Assembly (NCBI RefSeq): GCF_008831285.2
Contig: NC_045140.1
Coordinates: 17,110,370 to 17,174,369 of the forward strand
Origin: Nymphaea colorata
Taxonomy: Eukaryota; Streptophyta; Magnoliopsida; Nymphaeales; Nymphaeaceae
Length of the DNA stretch: 64,000 nt
Direction: 5' to 3'
Part shown: in pieces, positions 1 through 12,120 of the stretch
Position numbering within the stretch: the first letter of the stretch is position 1
Layout of the letters: the number at the start of each line of letters is the position of its first letter
Notes under the pieces: model-generated
What the model was told of the DNA's origin: nothing
The model's input: the letters and a program-made list of their open reading frames with translations, nothing else
Database searches by the model: none
Made by a program: the position numbers and the translations under genes

Positions 1-2271
1 GTAGTGCACACAATAATTGAACAAGTTCTACACACCCGTCTAAGTCAATATTATATCTTAACTCAGGTTAAAATTAAGAACCCAGTAACGTTAATGGATG
101 AAGCAGAAGCAATGTTCTCTCTTTTACATTAGAGTGTGAATCGAGTAGAAGCAAATATTATCTCATTTACGATAAAGAGTGAGCATTCATGAAGTAGAAG
201 CAATGTTCTCCTGCGTTCATTGAAGAAGTAGGGTTCATTTAAGGCCGCAGGCAGTAACTAATGGAGCCGTCTGCTGCTCGAAGCTACAGGCCAAGGGTTG
301 GCCTCGAACTGAAAATTTCTCTCAGATACTTCAAAGCTGCTTAGAACATCAAACTGATAGATGACACAGGCTTAAAATATTAAGTATTTTTATTTTATTA
401 ATTATTTTAAAACATTTATCAATCATATTTCAAAGATAAAAATGGAAGATAACCCGATAGGGGCTGATGTTTATCAATAGAAAGACCGAATCAGTCAGCA
501 GAGGCCATAATAATAGCATCAAATTTGAGATGGGACTCCGGTACTTTCTTCTCCTTGGAATGAAAATGGTATTGGACATTTTTTTTCATCTTTAACTACT
601 CAACCATGCCATCATAGTCATAATTTAACTGCATTGCATGTAATATATATATATTACCTTGATGTCTCACTACTTTTTTAAAAAATTTTAAAGATGTTGT
701 TAATCTCTTATAAAAGTTTACATAAATAACCCTCAACTTTTAAAAAACAATCAAAATAATGTTTTAATTTCAATTTTGATCCATCTATGCCCTTCAGACG
801 CAGAAATAGGAAACTCAACTCTGTTTAAACAAACACGAATCAGTTTTGGAATCATGCATTGTGTTTCCAATTTCATCGATCGGAGACGGGTAAATTCAAG
901 GGGAGCGAACACTACCCATCTTAATCTTAAAAACAACCTTGAAAATTCTGTTCCATTTTGAGTTAATTTTATAAATAAGAGTGGAAACCTATGTTTCCGC
1001 TGCTACTATTATTATTATATGCTGTTCATGCCACTCTCACCTCGCAAAAGTTCCTGATTTTCTTTATGTATGATTGCATTGATGACGATTGAGCTATTAA
1101 AACTTACTTTTCTATCATTTCACATGGCTTTTGGTTCAAACTTCAAAAAGCGAGGTTCCCAGGAATCACATGAGATGATGGGGTGCACGTGACTTTCATG
1201 CATGTCCATAGATCTCCTGAAAACTTTTCTATTGGTTTTTACGTCACCGATTTCAAGCCACAAAACTTATCCACATATCCACAATTAGTTACTCCAAAAC
1301 GGAGACGACTGATAACAGAAACAAGATACCTCTGCTTCCTTGGAAGGGGAACCCATGGAGAAAACTTTTCTTTCGTCATCATCAAATGGGCTAAAAAGGA
1401 AGATTTTTGAGCAACACCTTTGTTTTCTAGGAAGGCAATTGGAGGGAAAGAGATTGGACAAACTTGGGTGACAATGCTCTATAACCTTTACTTGCTTAGT
1501 CATAACAGTCTTGCTACTCTAGGTCGTTGTGATCTTTTTCGTTTCTAATGTCGTTCCTCCTCATCCTCTTTCCTTCTGCCTGCCTGCAGATGCAGAAAGC
1601 CTTTGTTGCCCTCACTAGCGGTCGATAAAAGGGATTATTTGCAAGCCTACATGTTGATGCTAGTGATACACTAAGCAACCGCAAGTGCGAACGGCAAATA
1701 TGTTTTGATTCTGCCACGATTAACGTGGATGAGCAACCGCGTCCTGGGGTATCTTGTCAAAGAAACATTGAGTTGCAAATGATCAGTTAGTCAAAGTGTG
1801 GTGTAGGAATACTTTTCGCAAGTAAGTTCCCCAAGGTAATGCATGCTACTGTTGTCACAGAAGTTACTGAAGCCCCTTTTAACACTGTTTCCTGAAGACT
1901 GCATGCGCAAGAAAGCAGAAAGTAACCTCTGTGGCTACTACTTAAAAGACGCATGGTAACAGCAGAAATTACTTTTTTCTTATATAAAGTGGTTGTCTTC
2001 AATACAAGGCTGTTCCAGCATTCAGGATTGAGAGAGAAGAAGAGGCACCACTTATTACAAAGCGGTTGACATTTATTCAAAGAAGTATAGCAGTGCAAGA
2101 AACTGAAGCACCAAAAATACAAGTGACATATATTTGACAGCAGATAAAAACCACGAGATAATATACAAAATCAACCCCATAAAGAATAAGCCAAATCCAA
2201 TAAACAAGAAAAATGAATTCAGAAACACCGGATAGATGCTTCACATGGGCTGTGGTTCATCTTCATATGTA
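1..2271. other. Intergenic, no gene recognised
   Basis: AT-rich DNA with only short open frames on either strand and no recognisable domain. It lies downstream of the 3' end of the minus-strand TMEM245-like gene, so the part next to 2271 is probably its 3' untranslated region. I see no RNA gene, terminal repeats or array here. Confidence 0.5.
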
Positions 2272-5200
2272 CTACTGTTCCTTTTCCTTAGCCGCAGCCA
2301 GCACGAACTCAGTATACAAATTTTTCAAGGCTATCATAACTGTCATCAGTAGTGGGCCCATTATAGCTCCCTGCACAAAGAAAAAACAACCATCAGCAAT
2401 CACAGTTTACAGCTAAGAGCATTTTTAGCTCAAAAGCAGAAAAATAGATTCGGCAAAAAAAATATATATCACTCAACAGCTTTGAACTAACCAGGTAATC
2501 ACCAAGTATAGAAACTTGGATGACAAAAAGAAAATGGTCAAACTTAATACTACATTAATGTCACTTGCACATCCCAGCTTCCATACAAGTCAATTCATAA
2601 ACTTAGATACTGTGAACTAGAAGCTGAATAACCCAAAATCCAATGCAGTTAATACAAAGTATAGCACACTTCTCAGAATGTCAAGTGCCATAATGGCAAT
2701 CCCGCATCGAAATTAAAAGTGAATACTTCATTGGATCTAACAGGACAAATCCTGTTTTGTAATTTAGTAAGCTGCCTAGGTCATCCATTTTCGTTCTATT
2801 TACTGATTGGCTCAGTTGGAATCTTTAGTACCATGTGGGCAATGAAAATACAGGCTCCAAATGTCGCAAGACCAAGATCTGTGCAGTTTATACTTCCCCT
2901 TTATATCACAGTATATACTTCCACTGTGGTAGGGTAAATTACTCGGTGAGTTACTACAGGTTTACGTCACATGGGTACAGGTGTAATACGGGTGCAGGCG
3001 CAGTCAAATCGAGTCAAATCATTTTCAAAAACTAAGGTGCAGTGACACTTACATATAATACAGATGTAACTGTGCAAGTATGGATTTGGATGCTGGTGCA
3101 ATGAGGTGTAAAGCATTTTAAAAAAAAATGGCTGCAAGGGCATATACATATTACATATATATTCATGAATTTGGCTATCCACTGTTTTAGTGGTCCGACT
3201 TTTTGGCTTTACTCCTATGATGTTTGACAAATCTAATCACAGGATGTTTACAGACTGCAAACTATTTGTTTCAGAAACACTAAAAGTCCTACATATATAT
3301 CTGATCCTAAAAAATTGCCAAAATCAACATTTTAGGACGATGATGTCAAGATCTGACCTACACATCAAATTTCAGTGATTTATTTTCCCACAAGCATATA
3401 GATTTGGATAGTCCACCCACATCCATGTGATCAGACTCGGGAGGAGCAGCCAAACTCTGCTGCAGCTTAATGATGTGGATGGCATAATCCACTTGTTCTC
3501 AGCATTTAATATCAAAACCAAAACTGCTGACGCAAGTTTCAGTGTCTTTCCATAAAGCACAAAAAGGGAAAATAAAGAAAAACAAAAAAATTTGAAAAAA
3601 AATGTGATATTTTGAAAACATCATGTTTTCAAACAAAAATAATTTTTTAATATTAAACTTTTGAGTTTCTTTTAATATCTTCATAATGTTTCTATTATTC
3701 TTTAATTTTTTTTAATTTCTGAATTTTTTAAAAAAAAAACAGACTTCCTGATTAATACAGAACTTGAGTAATATTTGTGACAATGAGCAGAATGTAAACT
3801 GTACATATCAAAGCAAAATAATAGATTACTATGAGACTAAAGTAATGAGGCTATGAATTTATGACTCACTTAACAACCAAAACTTGAGACACAGACAAAT
3901 CTAATTTGGTTTCTATTATTCTTTAATTTTTTTTAATTTCTGAGTTTTTTAAAAAAAAAACAGACTTCCTGATTAATACAGAACTTGAGTAATATTTGTG
4001 ACAATGAGCAGAATGTAAACTGTACATATCAAAGCAAAATAATAGATTACTATGAGACTAAAGTAATGAGGCTATGAATTTATGACTCACTTAACAACCA
4101 AAACTTGAGACACAGACAAATCTAATTTGCTTATATGTAGTTTTCTGAATGTCAGTTGACAACAGAATTTGGTAAGATACAGTTGGAGCCCCCAGTGCAT
4201 GTAAGATATGGGTGCAGCAAACTCCTTGAACAGACTCTTACGTATTGTTTAAGGTGCACCTACATTGTGTGAACAGTATAAATACACCTTGTTTCTGGTG
4301 TGTGTGGTTTGTTAGAAGTTAGAACCCAAGATTAGATGCTATCTGCCATTGCCCTAGATTTAGGCTCTTTATGGCTCTCAAAACTTGTCTCTCATGCTCA
4401 GCCAACGGTCTCCAGGTTTCCAGTTACCTCATGATGGATCTAATTATAAGGTTCAATAGCCAGATTTTGTGGACTTCAACTGGGTTCAGTTCAACACATG
4501 TTGGATACTGCATAAAAATCGTGTTGATAAAATTGCACAAAAACATAGCGGCTTTACTTGACCATATGCTCGTGGCAATCATTTCAATGAGAATGGTTAT
4601 TTCTGCACCTTCCGCATATTTTCATTTACTCAACTATAGTTATCGCCTGAAGCTTGATTTGTGACACCTACTGTGGAAAATATCCACGAATGGGTCATGC
4701 ATTTACAACATATCAATTTGTAAATCAGCTTGTTTCCGGGGCATTTCAACTTACAGAATAATTTGAATTGTGTAAGACCTTAAACGAAAGACAGAGGATC
4801 AAAAGTGTGTAAATTATGAAGATAAAGATAAAGGGTGTACAAAAACAACAAAGGATTAAAAGAGTAAGTTCGATACTTTCAGGGAAGTAGGAAGCGTACC
4901 TCCAGAGCAGACGAGAACAATGCCATTCCTCCAAGTATGCTAAGTCCAGTTAGATACCCACTTTGCCCAGGAATATCTTCCTGAATCGCAGAAGCCCCAA
5001 AATCCATAAGCACTTGATGGGCAACTGATATGATGACCGCTTCGATATATCTCCCTTCCAGAACCAACTGAGCAGCTGCTGGAATTGAGGAAATCCAAGA
5101 TGGAAATATTGGCAGCAAAGGGCTAACTAATGCAATCACCGTGGACATGTACAGAAAATGTATTTGGTAAAAACGAAAGAGAAGCCATGTGAAACACCCC

Positions 5201-6846
5201 TGGAAGAATGCAACCTTTGCTGTAGCCAGAAGCACACTGCTGATAGCATGATCAAGCACTTCGGCACATTGCCTTCTTGTAGTCATTGAGACAGGAAGCA
5301 TGCCAAGAACATGATCCATTACCCCACCCGATTCTGAAGTAATCAGATAGTAAAGAAGCCAAAAGAACACGATGGAGTGCGAGATGAAGTTTAAAAAATT
5401 GGCAGCACCCGAAAATATGGAAAGAACGATCGAGACCAAGAAACTTGCACCCCCACCAAGAACAGATTTGCTACTGTCGAAAACACGCTTCATGACATCA
5501 ATTCCTTCAAGGGCAAACGCTTTCGCCTTGTCGACCAAGTCCTCTCTTGTCATTAATAATTCGTGAAGCATCTCACTCAACTGCATATATATCCCCTTCC
5601 ACTCCCGGTTCTGAGCATGAGTACTAATAATGTGAAGTTTCTCAACGTAGTGATGCTGTTGTACCGTTGGCGCACCCGAGTCCACTAGTTCAGTGTTGCT
5701 TTTGTTCATGAAATGCTTGAAACCGTCAACAAACTCTGTCAAATTATACTGTGCTGCTAACAAATCAATCTGTTCTGAGACCATTTCATAGAATTTAGAA
5801 GTATAGGTATCCATCAATTTAGGCACGTCATTCTCTTCCATCCATTGTTTGATCCCGAGTTTCTCGGCGTAGTCATTCTCCTGCATATGAACTTTCAGAG
5901 AAATTACTGCCTCTTTTCCCTCAACTGCGATCTTGTATGAGAAGAACAATCCACCAAAAAGAACACCGAAAATGAAACCCAAAATCAAGCCTAATGCAAC
6001 AATGGTTTTCAGCCTGCTCAGAATCCCAGAGGTCAGACTCCTACTAACCCTACTAAGAATCCCCTTCTTCGACAAACTCCGGCTCTTTCGAACTGAGTAT
6101 ATCGCAGAAAGTGTTGAAGTACAAGAGGACTCCGCGTTAATGATCCCAACTTTAGTTGCCAGAAACCCCAAAAATGCAAAAGCCAATACTGCGCCCACAC
6201 CAAACCATTCATACATAAACAAGAAGAAGCCGAAAGAGACTAACCACTGCACCAATTTCGAGAACCCAATTTTCCGTCTCTCCCGGCGATCCACAGCCGA
6301 TCTCCAGAGGACCATCCGGCGCCCCACAACCGCCATATCCATCATGGTCGACATGGACGCCCGAAAAATGGCAACCGGCACGGCAAGGGCGGTCTCCAAC
6401 ACACCCAGATTCAGTGGGTACGTCCAGAAATCCTCGAGAGACGACTGGATCTCTCGAAGAGGCATCGAGCAGAGCACCGCCCAGGCGATCGGGCGGAGAT
6501 ATTCTTCGAGCAGTTTGGCGATGCCGAAAAGGAGGACGATGCCAAGTACGAGGCCCGCGTGAGCCATTGCGATGTAGAGGGCCAGAGAGAGTTGGGGATT
6601 AGTGGTAAGGGCAGAAGAAGCATGTTTAGATGGGGGACATTCCGGCGGGGGAGGTTTGGCCTCCGGCGAGGTTTCGGCTTCCGCGGTCGTGCCGCCTTTA
6701 GATGTACCAGCGGCAGCGGTGGTGGGCAGACCGGGGGGCCTCCTGACCGATGCAGATCGGAACATCTCTTGCCACGGGAGGTTTTGGGGAGACGGAGAAG
6801 CCTCAGAATTAGAGTCTCTGTAAGGAACGAGATCCATGGTGGCCAT
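2272..6846 (-). CDS. TMEM245-like / AI-2E transporter family membrane protein
   Basis: Two exons: 6846-4900 and 2370-2272, joined in phase 0 through a GT donor at 4899-4898 and an AG acceptor at 2372-2371. The product is 681 residues, close to remembered plant homologues of about 650. The ATG at 6846 starts MATMDLVPYRDSNSEASP. The first 85 residues are Pro/Ser/Thr-rich and probably cytosolic. Hydrophobic membrane segments follow near residues 87-125, 150-170, 205-240 and 285-310, then a hydrophilic loop of about 150 residues, then a C-terminal cluster of membrane helices ending in MALFSSALE joined to GAIMGPLLMTVMIALKNLY. That join is typical of the family (bacterial AI-2E/PerM-like exporters, eukaryotic TMEM245). 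The substrate in plants is not established, so transport is inferred. A TATA-like ATAAAAG lies on the same strand near 6986-6992. The 2.5 kb intron contains a recent 221-bp tandem duplication. Confidence 0.88.
3688..4129. repeat. 221-bp tandem duplication in TMEM245-like intron
   Basis: Positions 3688-3908 are repeated head to tail at 3909-4129. The offset is a constant 221 with no indels, and I found one substitution (CTGAATTTT versus CTGAGTTTT). The near-identity implies a recent event or an assembly artefact. It lies wholly within the single intron and does not touch a splice site. Confidence 0.93.
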
Positions 6847-9800
6847 TGAGAAATGCCTGCACCCACCAGAGGCAGAGCCGGAGAGACCCTAATTTTTTGA
6901 AGGCCAGGGATGAGATAGAGAGAGAATTTTGAAATGTAAAAGAAGAGAAAGAGAGGGGAAGAGCCGGAGAGGGGTTTTTGGAGGGCTTTTATCCGAAGTG
7001 AGGGGGCGTGTGGTGGTTTCCCAGGCTGTTGGCGGGTGATTTTTCGGATTTTTGACCGTTGAAGTGATTAAAATACCTTAAAAATTGTATCAAAACTCCT
7101 TTGGTGATAGAACATTGTATGTGTGTTTGATTGGAAAGAAAGAACGAAAAAACCAAAATTCTATTTCTCTTAACTAACGCATGTTTGATTAAAATAAATG
7201 AGCATTTGAGGTCAAATTGCTGATAAAAAGAAAACACGAAGTGTTAAATTCAAGACTTTAATCAAATTCTATTAACTCAAGTCAATATGTTCTCCACACT
7301 TTTTCTCCATTTTATCCTAGTGGTCCGCGCAGACCTTAATTCGACTATTAAAAAGAAAAACAGGTCAAACTAAACAACACCTCAAGAGTCCTTTTCAAGA
7401 GAAATTTTTCCCTCATAAGATGAGTTGTCACTCAATTTTCACAAGAAAATGAACATCCTGCATTTAATGGGCAGGTGTGAAAAACTTTTAAGACCGTTTT
7501 TTCTTATGGAAGAAGTTCTTTCCCTCGAGAAATAATTTTTTTCCGAAGAAAAAGAAGCATGGGCAGCCTAAATTATTAGCACCAATGATGCAGAGGGGCT
7601 GCATTTGCGAGGCAATAAGAGCTTCGCCTCCCTGGCAAAGGCCAAGGGGGCAGAACTTGAAAAAGGCCTTTTGATTGAAGATGATCGAGATTTTAATAGC
7701 TAAACTGTACGTTTTCTTTCTTGGGCATCATCTTTTAAATTGCAGAACTGATACAGAAATGGGAAACGAGAAGCAAAACGTACATGATTCTCCCTACATT
7801 TTTGGAGAGCATCTCTTAAGCTAGTGTGTAACTCCCTTAACATGAAAAAAAAAACACCAGAAAAGGAAGTTCTTTCCCTCGAGAAATATTTTTTTCCGAA
7901 GAAAAGGAAGCATGGGCAGCCTAATTATTAGCACCAATGATGCAGAATGGGCTTTGGATTGAAGATTATCGAGATTTTAATAGCTGAACTGTACATTTTC
8001 TTTCTTGGGCATCATCTTTTAAATTGCAGAACTGATACGGAAAGGGGAAATGAAAAGTAAAACAGTCATGATTTTCCCTACATTTTTGGAGAGTATCTCT
8101 TAAGCTAGTGTGTAACTCTCTTCACATGAAAAAAAAAACACCAGGTGGCCTAATCGAAGTGTAAGATGGTGTTTGATAAAAAAGAACAATGCATTCTTAA
8201 AATACATATTGGAATAGCATTATGTTTTTCTGTTATACGATCGCATATGTTTGTAAATTTATCAATCATAAAGTTGGATATAATTATATCATGTTTCTTG
8301 AAACAGGGACACTGTGTTCTTAAAAATGTGCTATAAGAAAACAATGTTCTTATCAACAAATGCCATAAAAGAAAGGTAAAATGACTTCCATTGAACTATC
8401 AGGTGATCGTATAGGGCTTGTCTTGCCAAACTTGTTGCTATCAATGAAAGGCATGAATAAAATTCTTGGGTTTGGATCCCCCAAAGCGAGGCAGGAAATA
8501 AAGAGCGAACGCAGCTTTAGTTATGCCCTTTTAGAAAGAAGATTAATGGTTTTCAGTGATGCAAGGAAAGCACAGCTTGGCTTGGGGTTCAACTGTGGGT
8601 TCCAGAAGAACAGTTCAAAGATACCTGGAACACGTGATATTGGCATGCATAATCTCTTCTGACTCTAGCATTAATGGGAAAAAATAAAACATCATATTAC
8701 CTTTCTATCAGTCAGGCTTAAGGATATGATTTTGATCTCCTAAACTTGGATGAGTTTAAAAATCGCAAGAGCTTTGCAGAAATTGCAGACAAGGAAGCCG
8801 CGCAAAGTTCACTTATCAGTCAAACTAACCAGACAATTATGTGCGGATGATAAATGCTTGCACCTACTAAAGAGCTTCATGGGATATATTTTCTCTTGAC
8901 TTTTAGGTTCGTTGGTGTCCTTATCAAGTGGGCTTCTTAGCTTTTAATTGGAATTACTGTGCATATGCCTCCAAAGAAAGAGAAAAAGTAAATTTTGGAG
9001 TGGTTATGTGGATCCCCTCATTCAGATAAATAATTGGAGCAATAATGATTCACTATACTCCATGGATCAGTGAGTTCTCATTCCCAATCCGGTATCTGGT
9101 ACTCGGATGAGATCTAAAATACAAGACCCAGAAATATGCTTTCTAATTGAACTTGGATATGACAAATGGGAATCTCGGACATGAACCTGGTTTGGGCCAA
9201 GACCTGTACATCTATCTAGCTTTGTTTGAGTTCTGATCAAAACTCACTCTTTACATTTGAAGACCTGGTAGTTTTTCCCTTCTTTTATTGGATCCAGTGA
9301 TGGAACATAGAATTCGGGCTGGACCCAATTGATGTCATCCCAAACCAAATCCAATCCAGAACATGATCCATATCTGTTTTTGGATCTCATCCAGCATGGT
9401 TGCGAGTTGAATCCTGATCCATTTGCATCCGCAGAAATCACATATACACAAACTCTAAAACGAGCTATCCGTCCACTGTAGTTTGTGGAAATGATTGATC
9501 AGCTGGCCATGGGGCCAATGCCAGTAGATGTGGTCCATGTGACCAATTACTACTTTTCTTCTAATCGACCCATCTCCCTTGTATTCAATCTCAAACAATC
9601 AGATACTTCCAAATGTCATGTCTGGTTTCTGCATAATTCAGGCTTAGATTGACGATGGAAACAGGGATCCAATGCAACTATTGCCTGCAAGTTTATGATA
9701 AGAACATCAATGTTTCGAGTTGCTTGAACCAATTTCAGCCATATGGATGTGATCTACATGGTTGTTCTACTTCGGATCGAAACTCGAATTGCCGGGATCC

Positions 9801-12120
9801 AACATCTGTAAGGATTTTTTTTTTGTGTTTCAGATATCAAAGGCCAAGAAGATAAGAAACAAACACAATGAATTCATACCAAATGGACGGTGGATCTATT
9901 CCATGTGATCAGATCAACTAACTGTTTAGATCAATGGAACTCAGATGGGTATGTGATCTTTCACTTGCTAGTTGGTGCAATTTAGCACCATAAGAATCAA
10001 ACTGTTGATAATGAAACCGTCGCGGCTGATCAGACCGCCATGGTTCCTCTCGTTACACCGACAACTTTGAGCCTTCAACACTTAAAAGTTCGTCTTCCTT
10101 TTGTCTTGCAAAGCGCCAAGATATCGCTGATATTTCTGAAACTATAATGTGGCAGCATAATGGCCTCAAGAAGCAAAGTTAACTATCATTGACTTGTGGG
10201 TCAAGCCATTTATTCTTGGATAGCGACCACATGGAGAACGAGACAAAAGGCTGTGTACAATTGAAAAATAATTCTCTGGATTTTGAATTTGTGGATCCAA
10301 ACGCTTGAACTAACCATTAGAAAAATCGTATGATGAAAAGAAGACAAAAATTTGGATCGACACTTGTATGTTCCTGGATCGGGTTTGAGACATTTGATTC
10401 GAATTCAAATTGTATTTGATAGAGCATATAAGCATATTTAACGATCAACTTCATATATGAAGTGTGAATTTAAGATAATTGGGCTAAAATTGAATTCGGA
10501 ATCCAAGCCAATCGTCTCACAGAACACATTCCATTAGTAACAACATCATCATACGCAGAATATCTTAGTCAATGTTCTGATGAATTTAAATAATATTAGA
10601 TTTTCAATAGTTTTTTCTTGAGACTTTAAAGGTTTGACTATTTTAGCTATGATATTCTGTCAAAACCAAGGCGAAAAAGCGAGGACATACCAAATTTGTA
10701 AATTATATAATGACTGTAAACATAACAAGAAATTTGAAAAAAAAAAAAAAAAAAAAAAAGTAAGAGCATATTAGGTAATCCAAGCGAAAGAATTGATGTC
10801 CAGTATTATCAAACCATATCCTAGAATGTGTAATTAAGGCCTAAGCGACGCTAAACAAATTTCAATCATCGTAAAATCTAAAAACGAAGGCAACATTTCT
10901 GAAATCTGTAATAACATTAGGAAATGCTGATTGAAGTTTAACATCACTGAGTCAACAATTAATAATCATTGAAAATGGTATTGATCATACAAGATCAGTC
11001 GGTAGGTTAGTTGGAGCCCTTGCTGCTTCCTTTGCATTTCTTCATTTAATTGCAGGAATTATGCTTTCTTAATTATCTTGTTTCGTTTTTTGGTTCTAGA
11101 TTCCAACTTAGCTGAAAGAGAATCTAGATAGTATCAAAAAAAGCCTAAATGACACACTAGATTATCAGGATTCACTGCTCATAACATCAGATTATGTGCA
11201 GTCTAAGTTAATTTTCTGTGGAGATCTTCAAAGGCTAATCTAGTCCTACCTCAGGTCTACAATTAACCTGAGGTTTTAATACTGAAAACAATTTCTTTTG
11301 TTTGAAAGGCTTTTACTTAAGGGTCGTCTGCATAAGCTTAGGAAGAGGGAACGCTTGGGAAAGGAATTAATTCAATGGTTGTAAAAGCCCAAGTGTGCAT
11401 GAGCAATTTAAGCAAACAGAAAAGTAAGAGAGGAGGGCATGAAACCCAGCCCTCAATCGGCGATGCCTGCACAGAGAGAGAGAGAGAGTCGGCCATGGCC
11501 AGTGCTGCCATGGCCCCCCTGCAGCCTTCAAGCTCCGAGCATAAAGTCGGAGAAAGAGAGAGACCTCAGGGCAGCAGCCGGCTGCTGGCAAAGGTAGACC
11601 TCTGTAGCAGGAATTTTTTTCCCTTTCTCTCAGTCTCTCTCTTCAATAACAAAATCTAGACATTATACCATTGCTTAAATCCATCAGCCATTTTCTTCTT
11701 CTTTTCTTTAAGTTTTTTAAACTTTATAAAAAAAAAAAAAAAGACATGCCTGAGGCGTAGCTGCGCCTCACCCCTTAGCTTTGAGGCGTTTTCTTGTAAA
11801 AATGTCGTAAGGCGTGAATCGTATGGCTTTTACAACACTGGTCAAAACAGGCGTCCGGGGAGAGAGAGAGAGAGAGAGAGATGGAGAGACTTTCAACAGG
11901 CAAGAGCTACATCTTAAGATTCCTGTGGACAAACCAAAGAGCAGCATTTTCCTATACATGTACAACATGGAAACTCTGACATGGCTGCCTGCAGACTGAG
12001 AACAGAAAAAAAAAAAATGTACATGCCTTTACCAGTCTCCTGATACCGAACCATTGTCGGCCTGGGCTGGCTACATAGGCACTGGGACTCCTTCCTGAGA
12101 ACGACGAATGTAGATGGCGA
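6847..12120. other. Intergenic region with decayed repeats
   Basis: About 5.3 kb between the promoter side of the TMEM245-like gene and the 3' end of the armadillo gene. No coding region is convincing. A frame at 8381-8662 gives 93 residues with no recognisable motif. It holds a diverged tandem duplication (7512-8144), a poly-A tract near 10738-10759, AG microsatellites at 11473-11488 and 11860-11881, and a repeat-like GC-richer stretch near 11743-11850 ending in TTTTACAACACTGG, which resembles one end of a hAT-type element with no partner end found. Confidence 0.5.
7512..8144. repeat. Diverged tandem duplication, about 0.3 kb unit
   Basis: Copy 1 (7512-7860) and copy 2 (7866-8144) both begin GAAGTTCTTTCCCTCGAG and both end in an A-tract followed by CACCAG. 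Copy 2 lacks an internal stretch of about 70 bp present in copy 1 (roughly 7592-7662) and differs by scattered substitutions, so this event is older than the 221-bp duplication at 3688. I recognise no coding content. Confidence 0.85.

Noticed and set aside
5933-6562. 209-residue plus-strand frame
   Set aside because: Antisense to the membrane-protein exon of the TMEM245-like gene, with no recognisable domain.
8381-8662. 93-residue plus-strand frame starting with ATG
   Set aside because: Length is within chance expectation for this DNA, no domain or splice partner is recognised, and it sits in repeat-rich intergenic sequence.
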